Source: Cellvibrio sp. OA-2007 (GTDB lineage: Bacteria; Pseudomonadota; Gammaproteobacteria; Pseudomonadales; Cellvibrionaceae). From it: 64,000 nucleotides of DNA. The position numbers were made by a program, and so were the translations under genes. Below the pieces are notes generated by a model. It ran no database searches. It saw nothing but the letters and a program-made list of their open reading frames with translations, and was not told the origin of the DNA. Below, piece after piece: positions 1 through 7,894 of the stretch (the stretch's first letter is position 1; the number at the start of each line of letters is the position of its first letter). The stretch is from assembly GCF_000953825.1 (NCBI RefSeq), contig NZ_BBUL01000096.1:62001-126000 (forward strand), written 5' to 3'.

Positions 1-25
1 ACGTTAAATTCTTAAGGCAGTCGGA

Positions 26-316
26 TTACACCAGAACCGCTTTGATATCGGACTCGCTCAGGATCACCAGCTCTTCGCCATCAATAGTGATGGTATCGCT
101 GCCTGCATATTTGCCAAACACTACGACATCACCCACTTTTACATCCAAAGGACGCAGCTCACCGCTTGCCAGTACACGGCCATTACCTACAGCCAGCACT
201 TCACCTTGGTTGGGTTTCTCTTTCGCTGCACCGGACAGGATGATACCGCCAGCGGTTTTGGTTTCTTCTTCTTTGCGACGAACAACAACGCGATCATGCA
301 ACGGACGAATTTTCAT
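26..316 (-). CDS. groES: Co-chaperonin GroES
   Basis: GroES is the ring-shaped lid that caps the GroEL folding chamber in an ATP-dependent cycle in the cytoplasm. The 96-residue protein is full length for the family. It begins [12 protein letters not shown], has the mobile-loop segment at about residues 16-30 (ending in TAGGIILS) and the beta-barrel core with VLAVGNG and [11 protein letters not shown]. An AGGAGA ribosome binding site precedes the ATG at 316. groL would be expected immediately beyond the left edge, but it is outside the window. A heat-shock promoter lies about 100 bases upstream. Confidence 0.97.
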   Translation of the reverse strand: MKIRPLHDRVVVRRKEEETKTAGGIILSGAAKEKPNQGEVLAVGNGRVLASGELRPLDVKVGDVVVFGKYAGSDTITIDGEELVILSESDIKAVLV

Positions 317-412
317 GGAACTTTGTCTCCTAACAAAACAAGTTTAACGAGCTTGGAACCTGACTCTTGCCCACAGCAGTGCGATAGCAAGAGTACGGGC
401 TCCGCGTGTGAC

Positions 413-440
413 ATATAGGGACAACCAAAAAAGTTTCAAG
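413..440 (-). promoter_or_regulatory. Sigma-32 (RpoH) heat-shock promoter of groES
   Basis: Read on the minus strand, CTTGAAA (434-440) is followed after 13 bases by CCCTATAT (413-420). This is close to the RpoH consensus CTTGAAA-N12-14-CCCCATNT. A second CTTGAAA copy begins about 12 bases further upstream, without a matching -10. The position about 100 bases before groES fits a groESL heat-shock promoter. The motif is seen in the sequence; its use by RpoH is inferred. Confidence 0.8.
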
Positions 441-493
441 CTAAAAAATTTTCAAGCTGACAATTTTCAAGGCTGCCATTAAAGCGGCCGCTC

Positions 494-522
494 TACAGGG
501 ATGAGCTCAGGTGCTCCCTGTA
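494..522. other. Hairpin between groES and fxsA
   Basis: TACAGGGA (494-501) and TCCCTGTA (515-522) form a perfect 8-bp inverted repeat around a 13-base loop. It lies between the fxsA stop and the groES promoter. There is no T-run on either side, so it is a poor intrinsic terminator. Its role is unknown. Confidence 0.4.
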
Positions 523-612
523 ATACGGCAACCTAAATGCGGTGACACCTATCTGGGGTTAGGTTTGGGGATTTCAACGGAAGGAGGTGAAAATTCTTGT
601 TTAGGCAGCGAT

Positions 613-1146
613 TTAGTCGTTTTTACGCTCAGTAGACGAGGTGGATTCGGGCTTCTGGTCAATAAGTATGCCTGTCCCATCTGATTCAGGTTCAACATTC
701 GCAGCTCCTTGATGCTCATAAACATTGCCGGTTGAGCGGGTAAATCCACCAGTGCTAAAGGAGTGAAAGGCCTGACTATTATTAGCCGCCATCTTTGCCA
801 GCCAACGCTTAAGCATTAAGCGGCGTACCAGTGGGATAAAACACAGCAATGCTAGTACATCACTGATAAAACCCGGAATGATTAACAGCACCGCGCCCAC
901 GGCTTTAAACAGCCCGTCTGCCAGCGCTTGCGCGGGCAACTCGCCGCCGCTACGAACATTTTGTGCCGCACGCAACATGCTCGACGCACCCAAATAGCGC
1001 AGCAAGTTGATACCGAGAAAAATCATCGCCACCAGCCAGACAATAACCGCCAGTGCCCCTGTTTCGCCGCCGATTACAATCATCAACCAGAGTTCAAGGA
1101 AAGGTAATAACAACAGCGGGAGAATAGGCAGGCGCATTATCGGCAT
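613..1146 (-). CDS. fxsA: FxsA family membrane protein
   Basis: FxsA is a small inner-membrane protein; in E. coli its overproduction relieves phage T7 exclusion by F plasmids, but its normal role is unclear. The 177-residue product starts with the family's proline/leucine-rich first membrane segment (PILPLLLLPFLELWLMI). It has further hydrophobic segments near residues 30-50 and 80-105, including the conserved GAVLLIIPGFISD stretch, and a polar C-terminal tail. It follows the DUF481 gene on the same strand after 22 bases and is probably co-transcribed with it. fxsA next to groES is a common arrangement in gammaproteobacteria. Confidence 0.9.
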   Translation of the reverse strand: MPIMRLPILPLLLLPFLELWLMIVIGGETGALAVIVWLVAMIFLGINLLRYLGASSMLRAAQNVRSGGELPAQALADGLFKAVGAVLLIIPGFISDVLALLCFIPLVRRLMLKRWLAKMAANNSQAFHSFSTGGFTRSTGNVYEHQGAANVEPESDGTGILIDQKPESTSSTERKND

Positions 1147-1168
1147 CCAAAATAGTGAGGATGGCAGT

Positions 1169-2200
1169 TTACCACTTGTAACTTATGCCCAGCGACATAC
1201 GTGTATCTTTGCTCTGGCGTGTCGGCTGCGGATCTTTATCCAGCCAATAATCAACTTTGAATTCAGAATAAATACGCTTCAGGATCATCGAACTCAGTCC
1301 AGTCGATGTTTTCAGCTGCACATTCGGCTCGTCCTCAGTTGATTGCAGCATTTCATTGTTGTGAAAAAAGCCTACGCCCCAAGGCAAGTTATAGCGAAAA
1401 TCCAGCGCCGCTCCCAGCGCGACAAAGTCATCTTCCAGCGCATAATCGCCCACCAATCCATCCGGCAGCTGGTATGACTCATCGTGTAACGCCAAACCGG
1501 TTTTAAGCGATAAAGTCATGGTTTTGTTTTCAAAAAATTGATACCCCGCCCCTGAGCCAAGGCGCTCATAGGAGCGCATACCGCGTTGGGGATCTGCGCC
1601 CGCTAACAGGCTGTTGTACCAAAACCAATGCTCCCCCAAAAACCAATCGAGCGAATAATGTAGATTCCAGCGCTCCTGTGGCGCAGAAAAATTCCACGAA
1701 GCGCGCGCAAATTCACCGCCCGCCACATGGCGAAAATCATTGCGCCGCACCGTGATTTCACCCTGTGCATTCCACTCATCGCGCACCTCATTACCGCGCG
1801 AATAGGCGCCCCACAAGTTGAGACGCCCGTGGTGCACATAGGCGCCCTTTTTAAAATCCTCATAGGGCATAAGGGTTTTGATGCGCAGCAGTGAAGCGCG
1901 TTTTACACGATCAGATTCAGCGCAGCGATAGCGTAAATATTCAGCATCCATTGGCTCCAACTTGCAAGGCACATTATTGCCATTGATTTTCAGCGCAACA
2001 TCCGTCTGAATGTTTTTAATATTCGTCTTCTTGATATTTTGCTCGCCAAAATTTTTGGAGCGCCAGAGTAAATAGTCGTCATCGATACTAACCAGCTCCC
2101 CCTCCAGACGATCGCCATTTAACAACTCCACAACGCCAGCCACAGCAGTTGCACTGAGCCATAACAACAGCAAACAACACAGCGATAGGATTTTTTTCAC
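1169..2200 (-). CDS. DUF481 outer-membrane beta-barrel protein
   Basis: This 343-residue protein has a cleavable signal peptide (hydrophobic residues 4-20, cleavage near AVAG). A short N-terminal domain with NGDRLEGELVSID and LLWRSKNFGEQNI resembles small Sm-like strands. A long region of alternating polar and aromatic strands then ends in an aromatic residue (SLGISYKW), as in outer-membrane barrels. This matches the DUF481/YdiY 'salt-induced outer membrane protein' family, whose function is not settled. It precedes fxsA by 22 bases. I am confident of the family and not of any transport role. Confidence 0.8.
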   Translation of the reverse strand: MKKILSLCCLLLLWLSATAVAGVVELLNGDRLEGELVSIDDDYLLWRSKNFGEQNIKKTNIKNIQTDVALKINGNNVPCKLEPMDAEYLRYRCAESDRVKRASLLRIKTLMPYEDFKKGAYVHHGRLNLWGAYSRGNEVRDEWNAQGEITVRRNDFRHVAGGEFARASWNFSAPQERWNLHYSLDWFLGEHWFWYNSLLAGADPQRGMRSYERLGSGAGYQFFENKTMTLSLKTGLALHDESYQLPDGLVGDYALEDDFVALGAALDFRYNLPWGVGFFHNNEMLQSTEDEPNVQLKTSTGLSSMILKRIYSEFKVDYWLDKDPQPTRQSKDTRMSLGISYKW

Positions 2201-2419
2201 AACTAACCTTTTTAGCGGAAATATGAGCAGGAATGGTTTATCAGAAGTCTAATAGCCATTAAAGTGAGCACAGCCCAGCGCTGCAACGCCAAAAGTGTTA
2301 ATAATGTTAATTTAAGTTACCTTGAGTTTAGTGACGTAAATCCAGCGTCGATAATGATGGCTGCGCACGCAAATCGCGCAAACAATATACAATTCATCGC
2401 TTCAAGTAAGTTAACCCTT

Positions 2420-2746
2420 ATGAACAACCCTACCGCTAACCGCGAAGCATTTTATCTGGCGTTAATGTCTATCCCGGCGGGAAAAGTAATTACCTATGGC
2501 CAGCTCGCCGCACTGGCAGGGTTGCCCGGTGCAGCACGTTTGGCCGGCACTGTGTTGTGCGGGCTACCCGAGCAAACTGATTTGCCTTGGCACAGAGTCA
2601 TTAACGCGCAGGGAAAAATTTCGTTACCAGAAAATTCCAGTGCTTATCAGGAACAAAAAAAACGGCTGGAGGCTGAAGGCGTAACTTTTACCAACAACAA
2701 AATTAATCTGCGTATTTACGGTTACACTACGCTCACACCCAACTAA
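2420..2746 (+). CDS. Alkyltransferase-like (ATL) DNA repair protein
   Basis: ATL proteins bind O6-alkylguanine, flip it out and recruit nucleotide excision repair, without removing the alkyl group. The 108-residue protein has the MGMT winged-helix fold signature (IPAGKVITYGQLA, the arginine-finger region LPGAARLAGTVL). The active-site motif PCHRV of true methyltransferases is replaced by PWHRV, so the acceptor cysteine is missing. I chose the ATG at 2420, giving the usual ATL length, over an upstream start at 2264 that would add 52 unconserved residues. It is followed by the AmpG-like gene after 16 bases. Confidence 0.88.
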   Translation: MNNPTANREAFYLALMSIPAGKVITYGQLAALAGLPGAARLAGTVLCGLPEQTDLPWHRVINAQGKISLPENSSAYQEQKKRLEAEGVTFTNNKINLRIYGYTTLTPN

Positions 2747-2762
2747 CACCCATACGGTTTTT

Positions 2763-4067
2763 ATGAACTCATCTACACCCAGCTCAACCGACAATAATAA
2801 TTTTAAAGGCTGGCGCGGTATCAAACGCGCGTTTGCTACTCCCTCTGCACTCACGATGTTGTTTTTGGGTTTTGGTTCTGGCCTGCCTTTTTTATTGGTT
2901 GGCGTTACGCTCTCCACCTGGTTGCGCGACACAGGCGTTGCCTTAAGTGTGATTGGCCTAATCAGTTACGCCAGCTTTTTTTACGTGCTGAAATTTTCGT
3001 GGGCGCCGCTAATAGATCGCTATCCACTGCCGTTTTTAGGTCGCCGAAAAGGTTGGTTGGCGCTGTCACAATTGCTGCTCATTAGCGCACTTGCAGGCAT
3101 GGCCGTAATCGGCCCGGAATCATTGTGGTTATTTGTGTTGTTAGCTGGGCTAGCGGCATTTGCAGGAGCCACGCAAGATATAGTGGTGGATGCCTACCGC
3201 ATTGAGGTTGCACCCGTTGAAGCGCAAGCCGCACTGGCGGCGACCTATATTTTGGGTTATCGCTTTGGGCTGATTATATCGGGCGCAATCGCACTGTATT
3301 TAGCAGAGTTAACAGGCTGGACCATTGCCTATTTAATCATGGCAGCATGTATTTTATTGCCATTAGTGGCAGGGCTGTTATCCAAAGAGCCTGCCGCACA
3401 AAAATTAATTGTGCGCGAAATTCATTTGCGCGATGCATTTATAAAACCTTTTCAGGAGTTTTTTTCGCGCAATGGCGTATTGCTCGCACTTGCCTTGTTG
3501 GCCTTTGTTGGACTATTTAAACTGCCCGATCAAATGATCGGAGTATTAGCCGGGCCATTTTATTTGGATTCCGGCTTTACCAAAGCCGATATTGCAACTG
3601 TATCCAAAGTCTACGGAGTATGGATTGGCATTGCGGGCGCGTTTTTAGGCGGTGTGTGTGTGGCGGCGTTTAATATCAAGCCTATGCTGGTAATTGCCGC
3701 AATTGCCGTTGCAATTTCTAACCTGGTTTATTTATTAATGGCGATCCACCCCTCGGAACAATGGGCATTTTTTGCAACCATCAGCGCCGATAATTTATCG
3801 CAAGGTTTTGCCGGAGTAGTACTGGTCGCGTTTATGTCCAGCCTCACCAATCGCAATTTCACCGCAACTCAATATGCACTGCTTGTTTCACTCGCACATT
3901 TGCCCGGGAAATTTATAGGCGGCTTGTCTGGCTACATAGTGGAAGCCTCTAGTTATTCCACGTTTTTTATTCTGAGCACCATTTCTGTTGTGCCCACTTT
4001 GCTATTGTTAATGTGGATTTGGAGCCGCATTCAAGGCAGCACACAACACTCAAATACAGCACAATGA
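2763..4067 (+). CDS. ampG: AmpG-type muropeptide permease (MFS)
   Basis: AmpG imports anhydro-muropeptides released from the cell wall, feeding peptidoglycan recycling and, in many species, beta-lactamase induction. The 434-residue protein has about twelve hydrophobic segments. It carries the family landmarks near the N-terminus: LFLGFGSGLPFLLVG (first membrane helix), SYASFFYVLKFSWAPLIDR and the loop FLGRRKGWLALSQ. The ATAQDIVVDAYRIE-like stretch (residues 138-152) is also characteristic. Genes for AmpE and AmpD lie 0.6-2.2 kb away on the opposite strand, which supports the assignment over a generic MFS transporter. Confidence 0.9.
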   Translation: MNSSTPSSTDNNNFKGWRGIKRAFATPSALTMLFLGFGSGLPFLLVGVTLSTWLRDTGVALSVIGLISYASFFYVLKFSWAPLIDRYPLPFLGRRKGWLALSQLLLISALAGMAVIGPESLWLFVLLAGLAAFAGATQDIVVDAYRIEVAPVEAQAALAATYILGYRFGLIISGAIALYLAELTGWTIAYLIMAACILLPLVAGLLSKEPAAQKLIVREIHLRDAFIKPFQEFFSRNGVLLALALLAFVGLFKLPDQMIGVLAGPFYLDSGFTKADIATVSKVYGVWIGIAGAFLGGVCVAAFNIKPMLVIAAIAVAISNLVYLLMAIHPSEQWAFFATISADNLSQGFAGVVLVAFMSSLTNRNFTATQYALLVSLAHLPGKFIGGLSGYIVEASSYSTFFILSTISVVPTLLLLMWIWSRIQGSTQHSNTAQ

Positions 4068-4103
4068 AAAAAGCCGCTGGATAATAATATCCAGCGGCTT
4101 TTT
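4068..4103. terminator. Bidirectional terminator between ampG and yajQ
   Basis: A perfect 16-bp stem (4068-4083 with 4088-4103) around the loop ATAA has A-rich and T-rich flanks. It can therefore terminate ampG on the plus strand and yajQ on the minus strand. Confidence 0.88.
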
Positions 4104-4158
4104 GCGCGATAACAATAAGTTACTCAAGCAGCAAAAAAAGATAGAAGATTAAAAACCA

Positions 4159-4644
4159 TTAATCCCTAAAGTTTTCAAACTGCAATGGCAAATCGATTCC
4201 TTCGGCGGTACGCAACATGGCAATTGCCTCTTGCAAATCATCGCGCTTCTTACCGGTAATCCGCACTTGATCGCCCTGAATAGATGCCTGAACTTTTAGT
4301 TTGGCATCTTTCACCATGCGTACGATTTTTTTCGCCAGCTCAGTTTCCACACCGGTGCGCACCAGAATATCCCGCTTGACTTGTTTACCCGCCGTTTTAA
4401 CAGGCTTAACATCCAAACAAGAAACACCTATACCGTTTTTGTGCATCGCGCTTCTTAACGAATCCAGCATCGCGTCAAGTTGATATTCATTATCGGCCGT
4501 AATGGTAATTTCATACTCTTTACGCTCAAACTTGGCATCTACACCCTTGAAATCATAACGGCTGACGATAACTTTCCCCGCCTGATCAACTGCGTTGGTA
4601 AGCGCGTGTTTATCAACCTCTGAAACCACATCAAACGATGGCAT
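4159..4644 (-). CDS. yajQ: YajQ family nucleotide-binding protein
   Basis: YajQ proteins bind nucleotides; some family members act as cyclic-di-GMP effectors. The 161-residue protein is the usual length. It starts MPSFDVVSEVD, has the conserved NAVDQAGKVI-RYDFKGV segment near residues 17-35 and ends with LPLQFENFRD, all hallmarks of the family. Two ferredoxin-like halves are expected. It is monocistronic in appearance: a shared terminator follows it and AmpE lies upstream after a 47-base gap. Confidence 0.95.
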   Translation of the reverse strand: MPSFDVVSEVDKHALTNAVDQAGKVIVSRYDFKGVDAKFERKEYEITITADNEYQLDAMLDSLRSAMHKNGIGVSCLDVKPVKTAGKQVKRDILVRTGVETELAKKIVRMVKDAKLKVQASIQGDQVRITGKKRDDLQEAIAMLRTAEGIDLPLQFENFRD

Positions 4645-4691
4645 AACTAACCTCTTTCAAACACTATAAACTCCGATTAAATCGGCAGTAA

Positions 4692-5669
4692 TTAAACAAT
4701 CAGCGTTGCAAATGCAATCGCACAGATCCAGAACAATAAAGAGCGAGAATACAGCGGCAAGCTCGATTTTACCAAAGCAAATGAATAGGCAGGCTCAGTG
4801 TGAGTAGTGATCACATCACCCGTCAGATCCTCGATAATATCTTGAGTTTCCTCTTCCATTTCCTCTTCCGCTTCGGCTTTTGCAACTGGCTCCATTTGTG
4901 CCATGGCTGCTTGCGAACAGTCTGTTGGCGCACCTAATGCACCGCGCAAACATTCGTTTAGCACATAGTCGGATGAGCTTTGGGTATCTAATAAGTTTTT
5001 ACGCAGTGGGCAAGTTTCAAAATTCCCTACCAGCGCCCAGGTAATTCCCATCAAACGCACTGACGGCAACTCTAACAGCCACAACCACTTACTGGCGGTG
5101 GCATATGCATCGCTGCCCGCTGGTGAAAAATCGCGGTACAACACACTTAGGCGGTACAACAAGGCACCAAAAGGCCCAGCGATAAAAAACCAGAAGAGCA
5201 CCGCAAACGTGCGCTCAAATCCGCGATAAGCAAACACTTTTAACGCCTCAGTATGCAGGCTGCGCCAATCGGCAGAGTCAACATCAGCTGCATCAAACGA
5301 GTGCCCGGCGCGCAAACGATCGAGCAATTGCACTGCCGCCACATTGTCGCCGCGCGTAGCCAGTGCAATATATTCCTGCGCATCGGCAAGAATATTGCCG
5401 CGCCCCAAGCTGTAGAGCAGCACAGGTACATAAAGAAAAAACAACCACTGCTTACCGGCCAATTGATCAATTAACAAAAATATAAACACCAAAACCACTA
5501 GCGGGATTAATAGCGCTAATAACAGCGGCGGTATTGCTGAAGCAGAGAGACCAGGAATTTTTTGCAGGCGATTGATAAGCCATTTGAACCAGCCATCATA
5601 TTGCAGAACACTGGCCGAACCGAGCCAATAGACGATAGCGAGTACAACAACCAAACTGAGAAAAATCAT
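4692..5669 (-). CDS. ampE: AmpE-like inner-membrane protein
   Basis: AmpE is an integral membrane protein encoded beside AmpD in many gammaproteobacteria; its biochemical role is unresolved, although it is linked to beta-lactamase regulation. The 325-residue product has N-terminal hydrophobic segments (residues 1-16, 45-70, 75-90) and the family's GRG-DAQEYI motif region. Another membrane pair lies at about 155-180. A Glu-rich cytoplasmic stretch (residues about 262-285) precedes the C-terminal hydrophobic tail. It follows ampD on the same strand after 50 bases, forming an ampDE pair. Confidence 0.88.
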   Translation of the reverse strand: MIFLSLVVVLAIVYWLGSASVLQYDGWFKWLINRLQKIPGLSASAIPPLLLALLIPLVVLVFIFLLIDQLAGKQWLFFLYVPVLLYSLGRGNILADAQEYIALATRGDNVAAVQLLDRLRAGHSFDAADVDSADWRSLHTEALKVFAYRGFERTFAVLFWFFIAGPFGALLYRLSVLYRDFSPAGSDAYATASKWLWLLELPSVRLMGITWALVGNFETCPLRKNLLDTQSSSDYVLNECLRGALGAPTDCSQAAMAQMEPVAKAEAEEEMEEETQDIIEDLTGDVITTHTEPAYSFALVKSSLPLYSRSLLFWICAIAFATLIV

Positions 5670-5719
5670 TTTGTTTAATCACTCTTCAGTCAATAGAGAA
5701 AATGGCATTAGCCGAAACA

Positions 5720-6286
5720 TTAGCCGAGAGAAGCGCGGTAACGCGCCCAATCAAAGGCGGGGCCGGGGTCAGTTTTACGCCCGGGCGCCACATCTGAGTG
5801 ACCGGCAATACGCTCAGGTGTTAGTTTAGGATAAGTCAGCAGCAACTGGCGAGAAACTTTCTCCAGCGCAGCGTATTGCGCATCGCTGTAAGGGATATCA
5901 TCTGCGCCCTCCAATTCAATGCCGATGCTGTAATTATTGCAGTCGGCAACCCCGCCGAAACTGGAGCTGCCCGCATGCCAGGCGCGCGCATCAAACGGGA
6001 CAAATTGTGTGACGTTACCGTCACGTTCGATGAATAAGTGGGCAGAAACCTTGAGTTCAGCGATAGTTTCAAAATAGGGGTGCAAGCTTGCTTCCAGTTT
6101 ATTTTGGAAAAAATCCTGCACATAACCACCGCCAAAGTCACCGGGCGGCAAGCTGATATTGTGGATAATTAGCAAGCTGATCTCGCTATCATCCGGGCGC
6201 AAATTAAAATTGGGCGATGGGCAATGTGTCGCCCATTGCAGCCAACCATCACAAATCATTGCGCCATTATCCTTAGTATCAATCAT
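5720..6286 (-). CDS. ampD: 1,6-anhydro-N-acetylmuramyl-L-alanine amidase AmpD
   Basis: AmpD cleaves the lactyl-amide bond between anhydroMurNAc and the stem peptide in the cytoplasm, a step of peptidoglycan recycling. The 188-residue protein has no signal peptide. It shows the amidase_2 zinc ligands His42 (in LLIIHNISLPPG), His163 and Asp173 (in GHSDVAPGRKTDPG). The GIELEG motif holds the catalytic-site glutamate. The length matches cytoplasmic AmpD rather than longer periplasmic homologues. It is followed by ampE and lies near ampG, forming one functional group. Confidence 0.96.
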   Translation of the reverse strand: MIDTKDNGAMICDGWLQWATHCPSPNFNLRPDDSEISLLIIHNISLPPGDFGGGYVQDFFQNKLEASLHPYFETIAELKVSAHLFIERDGNVTQFVPFDARAWHAGSSSFGGVADCNNYSIGIELEGADDIPYSDAQYAALEKVSRQLLLTYPKLTPERIAGHSDVAPGRKTDPGPAFDWARYRASLG

Positions 6287-6309
6287 TTACATACCAGAAA
6301 TTATTAAGA

Positions 6310-7791
6310 TTACGCCGGAATAGTCCGATCTTGCGCCCACAAACGCAAGCTCGCAATTTGTTCGGACATAACGACTGAGAGCGGGCTGGTTGCTGCAATT
6401 TCATTCAATAAAATATCTGTCGCAAGTACTTTACCCTCTGCACCTGCGGAATAGAGGGCAGCGATTATCGCCTGCTCAATTTCCGAACCGGAAAACCCTT
6501 CGGTCGCTGCAGCCAGTTGTTCAAGATTAAAATCGCCCACAACACAGTTGCGTTTGCGCAGATGGATGGAAAAAATATCTTTGCGCACCGCTGATTCAGG
6601 CAAATCGACAAAAAAGATTTCATCCAAGCGGCCTTTACGGATCAATTCCGGCGGCAGACGCGCAATATCATTACTGGTGGCGACAATAAATACCCGTGTG
6701 CGCCGCTCTGCCATCCAGGTTAATAAGGTGCCGAGCAAACGCTGTGAGACGCCGTTGTCGTTGCCATCTTGCGCCATACCTTTTTCAATTTCATCGAGCC
6801 ACAACACACAGGGCGACATAGCATCAGCTAGCTTTAATGCCTCACGCAAATTGCGCTCAGTTTCGCCGTGGAATTTATTATAGAGCGCACCCACATCCAT
6901 TCGCATCAGCGGCAAACCCCACAAACCGGCCACCGCTTTGGCCGCAAGGCTTTTACCACCGCCCTGCACCCCCAGCAATAATATGCCTTTGGGGCGATCC
7001 AGTTTGGAATCGTCATTGTTAAATGCATCGCGACGTGTTAACAGCCAGCGTTTTAAATTGTGCAAACCACCCACATTGGAAAAATCTTCTGTCTGCTGCT
7101 CAAAGCTGATAACACCTTCCATATCCAGCAGCGCAAATTTAGCTTTGTTGATGCGCGGTAAATCATCTTCATTGAGCGCACCATCATTCCAAATCGCCGA
7201 ACGCACCAAACGATGCACATCGCTCACACTCATGCCTTGTAAATTATTCACCACTTTTTTCAAGGTGAGATTATCGGTTTTAACTCGTGCATTGCCGTTG
7301 CGCTCCGACCAATCTTTTGCCTCTTCACGAATGATTTCCATAATCTTATCGTCATCGGGCAAGGCGAGTGTGTAAGCGGCGCTGTAGCGTGTCAGCTCTA
7401 GCGGTAGACGTAATTGGTAGCTGAGCAGAACCAATGTGTGCGGCACCGCAAAATGATTGAGCGCAATATCTTTTAACAAACGCACAACCTGCGGTTGATC
7501 GGTAAGGAAGGGATGGAGATCACAGAGAGCAAACATCGCCGGCTGCTGTTGCTGTTTAATGTGCCGCAGCATTTCTTCAGGATCATTTAGCTCGCTGCCT
7601 TTGGGCACTAATTGCGGGCCAAAATTCAAGCGTGTAAGGCCTTCGGTTATCGACCAACGGTGCAAATCCTTACCTTGTTTATTGGCAACTTTGAGCAGTA
7701 CATCCAGTGCTTTTTTTTCTTCGAAGGTTTCTATCACCAACAGAGGGATGCGGGAATCCAACAGCAGTTTTATTTCGTTAACATCTTGCAC
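6310..7791 (-). CDS. Ycf46-like AAA family ATPase
   Basis: This 493-residue cytoplasmic AAA ATPase belongs to the family typified by cyanobacterial and chloroplast Ycf46, whose function is poorly defined. An N-terminal domain (residues 1-220) precedes a single AAA module. The module has Walker A GVQGGGKS at 274-281, Walker B VLWLDEIEKG near 329-338, a sensor-1 Asn in ATSND and arginine fingers in LIRKGRLDE near 383-391. The Walker A uses GxQGGGKS in place of the commoner GPPGTGKT. It ends 24 bases before ampD on the same strand and might be transcribed with it. No specific substrate can be inferred. Confidence 0.85.
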   Translation of the reverse strand: MQDVNEIKLLLDSRIPLLVIETFEEKKALDVLLKVANKQGKDLHRWSITEGLTRLNFGPQLVPKGSELNDPEEMLRHIKQQQQPAMFALCDLHPFLTDQPQVVRLLKDIALNHFAVPHTLVLLSYQLRLPLELTRYSAAYTLALPDDDKIMEIIREEAKDWSERNGNARVKTDNLTLKKVVNNLQGMSVSDVHRLVRSAIWNDGALNEDDLPRINKAKFALLDMEGVISFEQQTEDFSNVGGLHNLKRWLLTRRDAFNNDDSKLDRPKGILLLGVQGGGKSLAAKAVAGLWGLPLMRMDVGALYNKFHGETERNLREALKLADAMSPCVLWLDEIEKGMAQDGNDNGVSQRLLGTLLTWMAERRTRVFIVATSNDIARLPPELIRKGRLDEIFFVDLPESAVRKDIFSIHLRKRNCVVGDFNLEQLAAATEGFSGSEIEQAIIAALYSAGAEGKVLATDILLNEIAATSPLSVVMSEQIASLRLWAQDRTIPA

Positions 7792-7894
7792 GCGTGTCTC
7801 CTTTCAGCCGGACGAATAATTATAGTGGCGAAGCAAGCATGAAGTGCGGATTGCATCCTTGCAATAGTTTTTTGTAGAGCCTGTTTTCTATCGC

